A DNA stretch of 64,000 nucleotides from Cranoglanis bouderius (Eukaryota > Chordata > Actinopteri > Siluriformes > Cranoglanididae): contig CM042553.1 in NCBI GenBank assembly GCA_023630585.1, positions 18,972,020 to 19,036,019 of the forward strand, written 5' to 3'. Made by a program: the position numbers and the translations under genes. The notes below the pieces were generated by a model. That model made no database searches. It was not told where the DNA came from and worked only from the letters and a program-made list of their open reading frames with translations. Of this stretch, positions 35,501-47,230 are shown in pieces. The first letter of the stretch is position 1. Every line of letters starts with the position of its first letter.

Positions 35501-38500
35501 TTAAGAGCAGGCACTAGTCTTTTAATATAATGCATGTGGACTGCCAACAGTCAGACCCGAAGGTTAAGCAGCGTGTTAAATTCAGGACCAAATTTGTGGA
35601 GATGTAGGCAGCATATGTAGTTTGCTAGTCTGCATTCAGCCTGAAGTCAAATGTGTGTTAAGTTGGCAGATGGAGAGAGTGTGGGAGCAGCATTGCTGAG
35701 GAGAGCAGGCGGGTCACAGGAAGACGACAAAGCTTCTGAGGGAGGCCTTGAGGGAGGTGAACCAGGGAAACACAGATAAGCTGAGGCGAGTGTTCCGCAC
35801 CAAGTGGAAATGAAGACCAAGCCAAGACAGCGTTCGTTGTGTGTAGGAGGGTAATTAAGTGTTTTTTAGCTGCTGTGTCAAGTGTGCAGAGAAAGGTATT
35901 TTTAAGACGAGAGAAACAGCAGTGCAGTGATGCATGGATACACTTGTTACGCTTGTGTTTTGTGTCAACACGTGATGCTGGATTTTTTTCCTCTGCGTGG
36001 AAACACAATAGATTGATGCGATAAGCGCTTTTTACGTAGATGAAGAAAGGATCGCTTTGTATTTAAGGAGTTGCATCCAATAATTTTATGTAACTGGGTC
36101 ACCGAGTGTAAGAGTGACTGTATCTCTGGTGCACTTGAATATCTGAACACACTGTTATCTAAATCCTTTCAGATACTATCGCAGCAAAAATGGTATCAGG
36201 CAATCCCTAAAGGTCTGTTATCAGCGAATTCAGCGAAGCGTTATCTGTGTATGTGTTTGTGCCATCCTGTCTGCACGCCGACTATCCTTTATTCCACATC
36301 CTTGTTTTCATGATTGCCTCAGCTATTAAGGTTTCCTGGTGTCAGATTTGTCAGGAATCCAAGATAACGTCAGAGTGGTTCTTGAGAATTTTTTTTTTTT
36401 TTAAATGTTGGTTGCACAGAGGAACTTGAGAGCATGAATAAGGCAAATCATAACGTGCTATATTTATTTAATATATATTTTACTGATTCATTGTAACCAT
36501 CAGGGGGGTTGAGTGGATGTTGACAAAGGTAAACAGCGTTTTTATTTCTTTACCGATAGAGACTTTGGTCCCTTGAGTCACCCATCCATATCCTTTGGAA
36601 AGCTTCAGTGGAGATAAGTAGGTTTGGTTCAGAGGATCAGAAACTAGGCTCATTGCTGTGCTGGCTGAATCGTTAAAGACCCTTGAGAGCTTGTAAAAAG
36701 AAAAGAAAAACAGTGTTCTTAAGAGTTTCAGCTCTGTATTCATCCGTAGTTGTGGGAACATGCCTTGGGTTGTCTCTTGCCACTGTGCCTTTCTGGATTT
36801 CACTTATGCTTTCTGGGGCATCTTATGCTTGATAGAAGGTTCTGTAGAGCAGGAAGACTTTAAACAGGGGCAGCAAAGATGGAGCTCACATAGCATATTA
36901 ACACCAATATTAACTTCATACGTATTACCATAAGCTCTTGAAATTGCATCTGTTTTGCTCTGTGCTTTACTCTCACGTTAAACTACTGTTTGTACTGCAC
37001 ATGCTCAGTGTCTCTCACATCCATCTCATACAGAGGTTCACTTGTTGGATTATGAATCAGTCATGCCAGCATTCTGTGATGTTTGATGTAGTGTCTGTGT
37101 GAATGTCTGTGCAGGGCTGGAGCTGCTCTACCAGCCGGAGGTTGTGAGGCTGTATTTGTCACTCCTCAAGCTGAGCCACAACCAGAATACTCTGGAGGCG
37201 GCCGCAGGGGCCCTCCAAAACCTGTCTGCAGGACTATGGGCTGTGAGTAGGACACTTCAAAAAATGGAGAATGAGATTTTTTTTTTTTTTTTTTGAGAAA
37301 TATAAACCCATGGCTGAATAAGAACCTGTGTTACAACAGAAAGAAATTATCTTCTAAGACCCACACATACAAATGAGACTCTATATTTTTGCATGTTTTA
37401 ATAACTCATTATTCTGCCTCTCTTGTTTCTCAGTGGTCTAATTACATCCGAGCAACTGTACGTAAAGAGAAAGGCCTGCCTATTCTGGTTGAGCTACTCC
37501 ATTCAGATGCAGATAAAGTGGTGAGGGCTATTGCTATTGCCCTCCGTAACCTGGCCATTGACCACAAAAACAAAGATCTCATTGGTAAGAATGCAATCAG
37601 GTACCTTTTTTTCAGCTGCAATTTGCATCGACTATCTAGGTTCCCCTTATGGCACAATAGCTGCTCTGAAAATCATATCCTTATTGGAAAGCTGCATAGA
37701 AAATTCACAGTTAGTTCTAAGAGATGTGCATGATTGCCTGCAATTGCTCTTGAAAGGAAGACAGGATCTTCTTATGCTATTTAATCATCATTTGTTGTAA
37801 TTTAAAAAAGCATTTATGAATTCATTCACACCTTCTGTACACACGTTTTAAACAGTGCTGTTGTATGGTATGATTGATGCTTTTCGATATTCTCGCTGTT
37901 CGCTTTTGGTAGGGAGCTACGCCATGAGGGACCTGGTCAGCAATCTGCCCAGCGGCCAGCAACGCCCTGCCAAAAACCTGGAAGAGGACACAGTGGTGGC
38001 AATCCTCAATACCATACACGAGATCATCACTGACAACCTGGAGAATACTCGCTTCCTTATTCAGAGTCAGGGGATTCAAAAGCTGGTGGCCATAAACAAG
38101 ACCAGGTAGATAATGTACAATGTAGTTTATCAGCTAAGGCAAGTTTGGTGTCCAGAATCCTTTTCGGGTGACATAGACTTCCATTGATCTAGTAGATCCA
38201 GGAACACCCTTTTGATTTAGCAATACAATAAACACAGAGACATTAATATAATGAAAGGAGTCTCCAGTGTGAGCACTTTGTAACAGTTTTCCACCGCAGG
38301 AAAGTCTTGAGGACAGAGGACTTTCCGGTTCCTCTGTAGTATGACAAGCTGCTTTTTTTTCCTTGATACTTTTGACACAAATTTAATTTCATATATTCAG
38401 TTCAAGAGAAAGAAAAAAGCTGGTGATGGAACAGCTGTTTATAGCTGCTGTAACATAAGCGATAGCAGGAAGTTGTCAACAAGTTGTCTCGTGGACGTTC

Positions 38501-39778
38501 CACAATGTTAAATGTAACTATATTATATTTTTTATATTATATTTATATATAATTATAACTATTATACATTTTTATAATTTAAAAAACAAACAAACTGTAA
38601 TTGTTGGCAATTTGCTGTGGTATAAAAGAAATAAAACACATCAGGATGTTTGTTATGGATGTATGTTTGTTATAGGAAAATATGGTATCAGGCCACCCCA
38701 CTGTGAATTATTTTCCTATAACAGCACACCCTGGCATGTTTTATTTCTTACATATTGAACCGATGTGATATACATTAGATTCTGCTATACATGATATATA
38801 TGAATGTCATCACCATAGAAGTTGGTACAATCCTGTCATTGATTTGCGTTTTCAATTCTATAGCCAGTCTGTGAGAGAAAACAAAGCAGCATCGCATGTA
38901 CTCCAGACTGTGTGGGCCTACAAAGATTTAAGGCACACACTGACCAAGGGAGGCTGGAATAAATCTCACTTTAAGGTATCACGCTTTCAATGATATAGGC
39001 CTTTATATTGCCAAAAAAAAAAACAAAAAACCTTCAATAGAAAATCAATAGCTGGTCAAAGTAAAATGAATGACAAATAATTGAATTTGCATTCAGTTTG
39101 GATTGTGAGATTGGATATGGTTTATATCTTCAGCCAGCAGTATCTGGAGTCCCCAAAAAGCAGAAGAATGCAAAGCTAGGCAACGATGACATCACACTGC
39201 CCTTAATGGAAAAAAACCAAGGTCAGCGCTATCCTTGGGCTTTGTCCTGATTGCTTTCAGAATGCACACTCATGATGCCCTACTTACAAGTAAAGAGTAT
39301 GTGTATGTGTGTGCATGTGTGAGTGTGGGTGTGTGCTTTCATTCATTCATGCTTTTTATATTAAGGACATGTAGCATTTATAAGGCACATGCTTGTGCTT
39401 GCTTACATACACATATAAGTCTCTTCTTTAGATGGATACAGCAGCACTGATCAGAGTGACAGAGTCGGAGACGGGCCATGCCATATGATAGAGCGGGAAA
39501 CCTTCCAGGTAATCTTGCATTCATGGTATGGTAATAAGAAAGAAGCCCGTGTCCGTGACCATTCGTCTCGTGTTAGACAATAGAAGTATTTTCATGTTCA
39601 ATTCTTAGAATGAATATGAACGTACTGCAGGGGGCTTACGACTATAGGGAATCTGTAGCTGTGCTATATTATATTGTTTTTGCAGGGGGTAAGTGATAAG
39701 CGACATTTCATCAGGACTAGTAGGCCAGCTGTTGGCTTAGTGGAACGCAGTCCTCAACCCTTGGACTCTTGGGTCTGA
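22567..39778 (+). CDS. arvcf: ARVCF-type delta-catenin (16 coding exons)
   Basis: Armadillo-repeat protein of the p120-catenin family; members bind the juxtamembrane tail of classical cadherins and regulate Rho GTPases and adhesion. Exons: 22567-22587, 27718-27876, 30208-30318, 31024-31966, 32125-32308, 32494-32611, 34494-34662, 35019-35036, 35274-35345, 37115-37242, 37434-37584, 37913-38105, 38864-38975, 39134-39221, 39432-39508, 39686-39778. They sum to 2637 nt, 878 residues plus stop, with all phases matching. The N-terminus (about residues 1-300) is acidic and serine-rich, without the ASILASVKEQE coiled coil of the long mammalian form. Armadillo repeats span about 305-785. Blocks such as EWTTVFKNTSGCLRNVSSDG, VENCVCILRNLSYHVHKEV and LEEDTVVAILNTIHEI are ARVCF-like rather than CTNND1-like. 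The end, SRPAVGLVERSPQPLDSWV, carries the family PDZ ligand. The first exon is the least certain; it rests on ATG context, the GTGAGT donor and phase. Confidence 0.92.
22588..27717 (+). other. arvcf intron 1, no gene seen
   Basis: A 5.1-kb intron with GTGAGT donor and an AG acceptor after a pyrimidine tract. GT microsatellites lie at 22988-23011 and about 23142-23187. A dispersed repeat copy lies at 24540-24965 and an AG tract near 26845-26885. No exon or RNA gene is supported. Confidence 0.5.
24540..24965 (+). repeat. Dispersed repeat, copy 3 of 3
   Basis: Shares CAGCTTTACAGAAATCCAGA, GTGGCAAGGAAAAACTCCCT and the GGATGAGCACAGGACAG block with the copy at the left end of the window. Orientation is the same. 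It lies within arvcf intron 1. Confidence 0.65.
28037..29515 (-). mobile_element. Tc1/mariner element inserted in a TCTA microsatellite
   Basis: The left end CAGTGGGTATAGAAAAGAAT follows (TCTA)n directly. The inverse match (ATTCTTTTCTA) at the right is cut short where TCTA/TCTG repeats resume. The arms match for about 150 bp, including GACGGACACAGTTTTTGTTT on the left and its inverse on the right. The element lies in arvcf intron 2, with its transposase antisense to arvcf. Confidence 0.88.
28251..29243 (-). pseudogene. Decayed Tc1 transposase (arvcf intron 2)
   Basis: The N-terminal DNA-binding half reads in one frame (29243-28854: KKISKALSMPRRTVKSIIKK). A shift near 28855 moves the first catalytic region, LWSDETKI followed by a stop then LFGL, to a second frame. 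The remaining catalytic blocks (HDNDPKHTAK and SPDLNPIENL) sit in the frame 28691-28251. All three acidic residues are still readable, but at least two frameshifts and one stop disable the gene. Confidence 0.82.
29516..29562. repeat. (TCTA/TCTG)n microsatellite
   Basis: Tetranucleotide repeat abutting the right end of the Tc1 element; with the TCTA run at 28018-28036 it brackets the insertion. Confidence 0.85.
29585..30064. mobile_element. Non-autonomous DNA transposon, family C copy 1
   Basis: The ends are ACAGTCACTGGCCACTGTAT on the left and CTAATAAAGTGTCCAGTGAG on the right, an imperfect inverted pair around the theme CACTGGCCACTTTATTAG. The interior shares CATGCAGATACAGGTCAAGA and ATTGGCTGATTGGATAATTG with the related copy at 51395-52027. 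It lies in arvcf intron 2. No transposase frame remains. Confidence 0.6.
32836..32995. repeat. TCTA microsatellite plus solo Tc1 end fragment
   Basis: The (TCTA)n run (32838-32873) is followed by CAGTCAGGTCCATAAGTATT and about 110 bp typical of a different Tc1 terminal repeat, ending near 32982. A short TCTGTCTATCTA piece then leads straight into the next Tc1 element. No partner end for this fragment was found. Confidence 0.65.
32996..34349 (-). mobile_element. Third Tc1/mariner element, in a TCTA microsatellite
   Basis: Left end CAGTTGCAATGAAAATTATT, right end AATAATTTTGATTGCAACT. The inverted arms are about 200 bp, with CACTGCAAATCAGGTTTATT inverted near 34300-34320. TCTA-type repeats lie on the left and CTAC then CTAT repeats (34350-34425) on the right. 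It fills most of the arvcf intron between 32611 and 34494 and is antisense to arvcf. Confidence 0.87.
33186..33958 (-). pseudogene. Decayed Tc1 transposase lacking the catalytic glutamate region
   Basis: The pieces on the - strand are an N-terminal part (33958-33746, with VVKNPRVTVKDLQQDLVAAG), a middle part with the second acidic residue (TFQQDNDPKHTSN, in 33594-33391) and a C-terminal part (33389-33186). Where the family has the PIENLW block, the sequence passes directly from the middle part to DLKKVVAALKPKN. The third catalytic residue therefore appears to have been deleted. Dead copy. Confidence 0.8.
34350..34425. repeat. (CTAC)n/(CTAT)n microsatellite
   Basis: Compound tetranucleotide repeat at the right border of the third Tc1 element, about 70 bp before the next arvcf exon. 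Confidence 0.9.
38255..38770 (+). repeat. Dispersed repeat family B, copy 2
   Basis: Begins GGAGTCTCCAGTGTGAGCAC and continues with TTTTCCACCGCAGGAAAGTC, GGACAGAGGACTTTCCGGTT and CGTGGACGTTCCACAATGTT to TATTTTCCTATAACAGCACA. It lies in the arvcf intron between the exons ending at 38105 and starting at 38864. Confidence 0.7.
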
Positions 39779-40740
39779 TGCCCCATCTGGTGAGCTCAAC
39801 TTCCAAATTTGCAGATAAAATGGACCCTTTTGTGTGTTTTGCCATTAATTTTGTCACCAAGGACAGACTTAAATTTTTTTATTAAGTCTCTCCTTGGTGG
39901 CAAAACAACTAATTGTCATTCTTCCACGCACGAAGGATTTTATAAGATCAATTCTTGACCAGCGAGTTAAACACAGATATTCAGTGAGACCTAAGAAATT
40001 ATTTCTTGTTTCTCCTTTCAGCACATGGAGGACATTTGCAACAATATTTAGCCAAACTTTAGTTAGATTTCATAATTATAATGTGTCTGAAGTATAATTT
40101 CTTCCTTTTTTCTCTCTTCTTATAGACGGAGGTACAACTTTGGTGAGATATTGGCATCACTGGATCTGCACTTACCCCAAATTCATCTGAATTCATGGTT
40201 TGTGAAAAAGAAGAAAGTAAAGCGTACCACAGATTTTATTCCAGCATCTTTAGAAAGCAGGAAATTGACTTTTGGGTTTGTTTGTTTTGTTTTATTTTGG
40301 AGAATTTGACTGATTGTGCCTGTTTTTTTTTTCTTTTCTTTCCATGCAGTGTTTTGCTCTCCTGCTAAAATATTCTCTGTTTTTAGCACCCCCGGCTATT
40401 ACCCCCAGATATTACATGATCCCAGTACTGGTTAATATTTGATTACAAACCATATCCTTGTATTAGTTCATTTTTTGTCAACAAGACATATTGTATAATA
40501 GTGCTAATATTCTTTAACTGTATGCAACATAGACCAGTATTCTATCTTTTTTTTAATTTTTTTTTTTATGTACAGCAAAGAGATGCAACCAGCGTATATT
40601 ATGGATATTAAATGTGACTAGCAGTCTATGAAAATCACAGACAAAAGTCATTGTGCCATATTAGTCAAACAAGTAATTCATACTTGATTGAATTGCTTCT
40701 TCATTGTCAGTGTTTTAACTGCTTGACAATAAAAGGCTTT
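39779..40740 (+). other. Probable arvcf 3' untranslated region
   Basis: Sequence after the DSWV stop codon. It carries no further supported exon. A candidate AATAAA lies at 40728-40733 and another at about 40954. T-runs and AT-rich stretches are typical of a fish 3' untranslated region. Confidence 0.45.
40728..40733 (+). promoter_or_regulatory. Candidate polyadenylation signal for arvcf
   Basis: AATAAA about 950 bp past the arvcf stop, followed by T-rich sequence. A second AATAAA near 40954 is an alternative. Confidence 0.4.
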
Positions 40741-42700
40741 TTATCATTTTTGTCTTTTTTTTTTGTCTTTTCTAAGCAAAAGGATCAACAGAAAGTTATC
40801 TTCGGAGCAGTGCACAGGCAATACACAGACTAATTGAAACCATTTAAGTGGGAAATTGAATGAAGGAATTGTTTTTGTCTTTAAAGGTCTATGGCATACA
40901 TATTCCATAAGCCCTAATTCAGTATAAACTATAATGTCTTAATCCACGCTACAATAAATAGATTGGCTAACTGAATCATATAATAAAGGAAATTAAGTGT
41001 GGAAGGAAAACGATTAAAGAAATTATGTTGTCTTTATGGGCCTATGACATGCCTAACTCTGTCCTTTATGCACACTATATAGAAAAAAGGGACCTGTTAA
41101 ATGAATCGGGTAATTAAGGTAGTAGAGGAAACCATAAGAAAGATCGGATTATTCCTTTTCACTTAATGCTTATTGTTTCTGTACGAGCACAAAAACTGGA
41201 CATGACGCGATTAGCCATGTTAAGCGAAAATGACCCTGGATGTGTTGCATAATCTTTAGCTGAATCCGTTCAATCTACACTGCAAGGATGCAGAGGGCTT
41301 TTTTGGGGGGTTTTTTGCGGAAAACTACTTGAATTGGTGAAATTGCAATAGCAGGACACTCATATTATACAACTGTGTCCATGAAACATTGAGATTGGGA
41401 CAGCCAAAGTTGGGCAAGCTATAATTAATCTATAATTACAATACAACTAAAATTGTTTTTCCCCCCAAGATTATCCATGAGTATCACTACCGTAAAAACA
41501 CTTTTCAATAAATCTACAGGTTGCAAATCTTGACATCTTTGTGGATTACGGTTAAAATTGATTGTGTGATTTCAATGGCTTTCTTTGGAGTTTAAAAGTC
41601 AAAACATTCAGTTTCAAATGCTGCAGTTTTCAAAGAACTAAACGACTTCAAACCGCCTGAATTACAGCTTTAGCTTGTGGCATTTCAAAATTGCAAGTCT
41701 TGGAACTGAGCCGAGCTGGTTAGTGTGATTAATCTGAGATTTTCTGGTCACTCACAAACCCAATCCAAAGTGATAAAAAAAAAAGGCCACAGAAGGAGAA
41801 TGAGAAGCCCATGCCTGAAAAGTAAATCAAAGCTATGTCTAAAGTCAGATTGTTAAATATGTTTACTATTTAATGATTAAGCGCTCTTACCTTAACCTTC
41901 CATTAACTGTCCTACTACAATGCGCAATTGTAATTATTATTATTATTATTAAATTGCAATATAATACCCCAAATATTTTATGCTGTTTTGTCTATTTTGT
42001 TACTGTGACCTTATCAGAAGATGTAGATAGTATATAGTATTTTTATAAGCTATTTTATGATCAAATAAATTCCTCAAGTATTAAAATATATGAAGAAGCA
42101 TGCAAAAGTGAAGTGCACATGCGCAGCAATGCTTGGCTGGACAATTTGCCAGAACACACTTCTGGGTAATTTATGATTTGAAAAGTAGGTCAGTCAATAC
42201 TTGAACATTTTTCATCAAGTGAGCCAGCGTTAAAACATTCCACAGACTCCATTATGATCACAAAACCAATTTATTTTATGAATATCTTCCAGTTATTCAA
42301 ATATTAAGCAAATGTCTATCGTGTTTATTTATTGTAGCCATTTAGCTTTTAATCAACTTACTGAACTTTCCACCCACAGAACACATAACCCACAGAAGTC
42401 CCCATAACATATCCCATATCAGTTTTTACTACTTTTTTTTAATATTAAAACTGCAGTTAGATTCATGTTGAAATGATTTAGCCCTATTAGTCACTTAGCT
42501 TAAATTAATCCATTTAACTTACCAGTCACTCATATAACAGTAGCAACAACAATTTACACCACAAACTTACACCAAAGTAGTTTGCCAACTATTACAATTG
42601 TCCATGAGACAAGATAGTTCACTTAAGCTAGAGCAGAATAAACAATACAGCATCCTTAGTTAGGACAAAAATAAACCATTTCAACCCCGCTGTTCAAGTT
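40741..42700. other. AT-rich intergenic stretch, no gene seen
   Basis: Very AT-rich with short frames only. The section around 40840-41200 has diverged repeated phrases (GGTCTATGGCATAC and GGGCCTATGACATGCC), perhaps an old tandem duplication. No exon is supported. Confidence 0.45.
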
Positions 42701-45660
42701 AACCTGCTTATCTCTGCAGAGGCCTCCAAAAATTCCAGCACATATTCACCACATTCCATGAAGAAGTCAGTGATAGAGCAAAAAACTGAAGACCCAACAG
42801 CTAATCGTGAGAATAAAGACAATCAGCCCCTTCTCATCTCACCAGGACTGTCAAAAACACCACAAGGGCCATGCTTGAAAAGTGACTCCAGATCAGCTCC
42901 TGTCCAGAGAAGATTCACTTGTTCAGGGCTGCCTCAATGGAAAACCCAGCCGCTTGGCCCTCCATTCCAGAGAGAGGTGAACATGTCATTAGCATGTTTG
43001 GCGAGGTCTCTGCAGCTACGCATCCTAAGCTTGGACTCATCCCCTTTCCCTTCTGCCACTTTGGACCACCTCCAGAAGTCCATCCATGCCTACCACACCC
43101 ACTGCTACAGGACCCAGCTGTTGCGGTATCGGGTTCTGCAGAGTGGGGAGAAAAACAACAAAGCATGCAGGAAGGAGAAAAGTGGATTGGTAGAAGTGGT
43201 TGGTCACAAAAAAGATACATTTTTAACCCAATGTTTAGACTATGGCCAGTTACCACAGAATCTAATTAAAGTTGTTATAAAGTTGTTATGTGATGATACC
43301 ACAACAACTGCCCATAGACTTCCATTGACGTTTTAGTGTTAAGGTTTTTTTGTATTTCTTATCCATCCTAATTACACACATGGTACAAATGGAGTGATTA
43401 GAGATTAGGTTTGAAAAACAGTAGAGTATTCCTTTATGTGTCATTTGCTTATATATAGGTCAGATAAATTGGTTTGCTTTTAAATATATGAGGTTTAACG
43501 TGGTAGATGAAATAAATGAGTAATTCATCCATAAAAATTGGGTGCCCAAGGAAAACTATTCAAGTATTAATATATTAATGGAAGGCTGAAAAGCCAATTC
43601 TGGATATGTCATATTCATCTCTGCATAAACAAAGCACACATAATATGGAGCTTGGAAGAATATGAAGTTTGTATATTTGTATAATTGTTTTCACCTCTAA
43701 TTAAATAAAATTCTTTTTTGCCAATGTTTTTTTTTCTTTGCTTTGTACTTCATAGGGGGGTAATATTTGTCTTTAAAGACATAGAATATGAAATTACAGT
43801 TTACAATTTTGAAATTTGTTTGCTATTTTTTTTTTTTTTGGTTCAAATCAGGTTGTAGAGTTTTCTGCAGGTTCTTCTTCTACAGCCCAAGATAACATTT
43901 CGTCAGTCACTCTGAAAAACTTTAATTTCCTTCAACATAACTTTGTGTTAATTGTTTAGCATTAAGGGCACCATCTACATTTTGCTTAATACAGCCACCA
44001 TAGAATATCAAGATAATCTCAGTTTAATCTATCAGAGAAAGAAAAGAAAGAAATTTTCACCATCAACCCAAAAGCCTTCAAAAGTGAAGTTTCTGAGACG
44101 ATTAATTGTAGATTGTTTCACTGTCAGCTAGACAGCAGCAGCTCAGCTCCCCCATTTCAGCACCAATGTCACCCCAGTATCTGCCTGCTGTTTGTCTTTT
44201 GGTAGTCCAGGCAGTCAGACCCTCAACTCCTTACAGACTACTCCATCTAACAAATCAGACTGTGCAGAAGCTAATACTCTTGCAGCTGCAGACAGGTGTG
44301 TGAATAATAACCGTATGTATACAGGTGACCGAGCTCTGTCTAAACACAGTAGAGGAAAACAGCATTACATCTTCAGATTCAGAAGTCCAGAAGAACTCAA
44401 AGTCAGGAAACCATGCACTTATTAATATAAGTAACAGTTCAACTGAACATACAATGAAATCCTCTTCAGGAAGTCTGGAAACTTTTTAAATTTGAAGATC
44501 CAGCCACTCCTAGTGTATCAACCATTCAGATATCTGATGTGGTCAGCAAGTCAGACTCTAATGGATCTTCACAAAAATAGTCAAAAGGCCCAAGCACTCC
44601 TTATGTCTGTAAATCCAGCAAGGAACTGACGAGATGTCCCAGAAGCTCTGCCGCAACCACACAAAAGCTTCAGTGTGAAAACTTGAATGATCTCGAGACA
44701 AATGGGGCTCTATAAGCGGACAAGATGATGATCTCTGTGTGCCTCAAGAACTCAGAGTAATACAGATTTTCATTAAACCAAACTAGGCTTCAAACAAATC
44801 AGACAGACAGTTTCAGACAGTTCTTTACAAACAGAAATGAGATCAGAGACTTCTCCCCAAGTCCTGTTTAGGACACCGCTGCGCGAAAGATCAGTGAAGC
44901 CTCCTGCTTTCAAGAGAACACAGAGGACTTTCAAATGCCAGGAAAGTTATGCAACTCTGGACAACCCGAAGACTCCAGCCCAGATACCTTTTCAAAGACT
45001 AGGTACGCTGAGACCAAAAAGCTGCCCTGAATCTCTAAAATGAAAGCTCTTGAGCAAAGATCCACAAATATAAGGCCTGGTGCTATGGGCATGTCTACCT
45101 ACCAAGAATGGAAGAAATCTTCTCAACTCTTCTTCCTTCACAGTCATGCAGAATCTCCAAGGTTTGGACCTTTTCTCGAGCAAAGCTTAAATCTCTGCGA
45201 CGACTCAACACCAAGCCACAAGTTCACACAGAAGTCCTTTCATGAAAACAAGCCTGATGGCAAATATGGAATAATAGACAATCAGGACCCAGCTCCAAGC
45301 ATGCCTAGTCCAGTTGATAGGGTCAAACAGCAAAAACCCAACATACTCCAGAACAGCCTTCCATCACCTCCAGCCCACAGATCACCCAGGCTATATTCAG
45401 TGCCACGAACTTCTTCATGGGTACACAGCCAGTGGAGTCTGAGGCCAGATCCATCAGCATCAACTGCTATCCAAGTCCTAACTCTGACTCTTCATCCTTT
45501 GGCTTGCAAACCAATCAGACCAGCAGACAGAGGGCAAACATTTCAGGACACCAGCACTATGCTATCATCCTCAAGCCAGTGGAACCCATTCTGGAATCCC
45601 AAACTCAACCCGGATCCACTTTTCCAGAAGAGCTTAGATGAGAGTTTATTCTGGTGACTA
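42700..45660 (+). pseudogene. Unidentified decayed coding region
   Basis: I do not recognise the protein. Protein-like text jumps between + strand frames: 42758-43336 (192 codons, with a helical-looking SLACLARSLQLRILSLDSS part), about 44130-44425, 44470-44578 (EVWKLFKFEDPATPSVSTI, then a stop), 44837-45040 (PPAFKRTQRTFKCQES), 45040-45657 and an overlapping frame at 45417-45641 (ESEARSISINCYPSPN). The region is richer in G/C, Ser, Pro, Thr and Gln than its flanks, as in disordered nuclear proteins. No consistent GT-AG chain joins the pieces and stops separate them. That favours a pseudogene or an old retrocopy, though a real gene with unusual exons is not excluded. Confidence 0.35.
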
Positions 45661-45969
45661 TACCTACTCAAAAAGGTCAGATAACTAAAGAAGCATAGTA
45701 TTTCATTTGTATTTATTTGAATCTTCTTATTGTATCTTCTTATTGGTTCATATTTATCAAAATTAAGAATCTTGAGAAGAAAAGAAAATTGCATTTACTA
45801 AAAAAGATAACAGCATGTCCCAAAGTGTTTTATTGCTCTTACAGCAATTTGCCATGATTACAATTTTTTTATTATTTATTAAAGAATGACACATCATATA
45901 TTTTATTGGTTTAAAGTTAAGTTTAATGTTGTGCAACGTTCAAAAACAAGTTATTTTCTGTTATCACTT

Positions 45970-46845
45970 ACACCACGCAGCTATAACATTGAAACCGCTG
46001 ACAGGTGAAGTGAATAACATTGATTATCTCGGTACAATGGCACCTGTCAAGGGGTGGGATATATTAGGCAACAAGTGAACAGTCAGTTCTCGAAGTTGAT
46101 GTGCTGAAAGCAGGAAAAATGGGTAAGTGTAAGGATCTGAGTAAAGGCCAAATTTTGATGGCTGGATAACTGGGTCAGAGCTTCTCCAAAACCTACCAAA
46201 TGCCTGGTCTGATGAATCATGGTTTTTTTTGTGTGTTTTTTTTTACATCATGTGGCTGGCCAGGTGGGTGGGTGTCACTTACCTGGGGAAGAGATGGCAC
46301 CAGGAGGAAGGGAGGAAGGCACTATAGGAAGAAGGCAAACTGGCGGAGGAAGTGTGATGCTCTTGTTCTGCTGGGAAACCTTGGGCCCTGGCATTCATGA
46401 GGCTGTAACTTTGACACAAACCACCTACCTAAACATTGTTGCAGACCAAGGGGGGCTTCATTGCAACAGTATTCCCTAATGGCAGGGGTCTCATTCAGCA
46501 GGATAATGCGCCCTGCCACACTGCAAAAATTGTTCAGAAATGGTTTGAGGAACATGACTAAGGGTTCAAGGTGTTGACTTGGCCTCCAAATTCCCCAGAT
46601 CTCAATCTGATCGAGCATCAGTGGGATGTCCTGGACGAACAAGTCTGACCCATAAAGGTCCCACCTCGCAACTTACAGGACTTAAAGCTGCTGCTCACGT
46701 CTTGGTATCAGATACCACAGCACACCTTCAGAGGTCACCTTGTGGAGTCCTTGCCTTGACGGGTCAGAGCTGTTTTGGCGGCCCACGGGCGACCTACACA
46801 ATATTAGGCAGGTGGTTTTAATATAATGGCTGATCGGTGTATGTT
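45970..46845 (+). mobile_element. Mariner/Tc1-type element, internally deleted
   Basis: The + strand keeps scattered transposase text in broken frames: a start-like MGKCKDLSKGQILMAG near 46119, a middle part around 46200-46480, QQDNAPCHTAKIVQKWFEEHD near 46498 and the block WPPNSPDLNLIEHQWDVLDE near 46580. The ends (ACATTGAAACCGCTGACAGG on the left, AATGGCTGATCGGTGTATG-type text on the right) form a weak inverted pair. About a third of a full element is missing. The element is non-functional. Confidence 0.8.
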
Positions 46846-47230
46846 GTGACAGCTGTCTGCCCTGAGCACTTTCCCATGTCAAAAAGCTTAAAGTTACAGC
46901 TTTATATCTGTCTGTTACAAAGTGCTGACACTGGAGACTCCTTCAAAAAATGTTAAATAAATGACTCTTACAGAAAAATCCATAACAATTGTGCACGCTT
47001 TTTAAACCCGTTTATCTGTCATACAAGTTCGTGTGTAAGTTGCTGCTATAGAAACGAGAAAGTATTCATTAACGAGGGCGTTAATATAAACATCGCAGCC
47101 AGAACTACTGTCAGAGCTGCTGTTATGGAAACTTAATCAACACCTTCTGACCAATCCTGATAGAGCATTCAAAAGTGCTGTGGTATAAGAAAAGTTAGGG
47201 TTAAGTTTACTTGTCAGAAATATCACAAAC
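46846..47230 (-). repeat. Dispersed repeat family B, inverted copy
   Basis: On the - strand it reads GGAGTCTCCAGTGTCAGCAC and continues into the distal part of the family with a GTTTCCATAACAGCAGCTCT block. A similar distal part is seen upstream of the copy at 61960-62890. Only part of the unit is kept. Confidence 0.55.

Noticed and set aside
40128..40148. Alternative last arvcf exon reading TEVQLW and a stop
   Set aside because: Phase and acceptor would allow it, but the exon at 39686-39778 gives the family ending DSWV, so this one is unnecessary.
45040..45660. Aurora-A/ninein-interacting (AUNIP)-like C-terminus
   Set aside because: A loose likeness to the LFTxDSxG tail motifs exists only after assuming shifts of frame, so it was not used as an identification.
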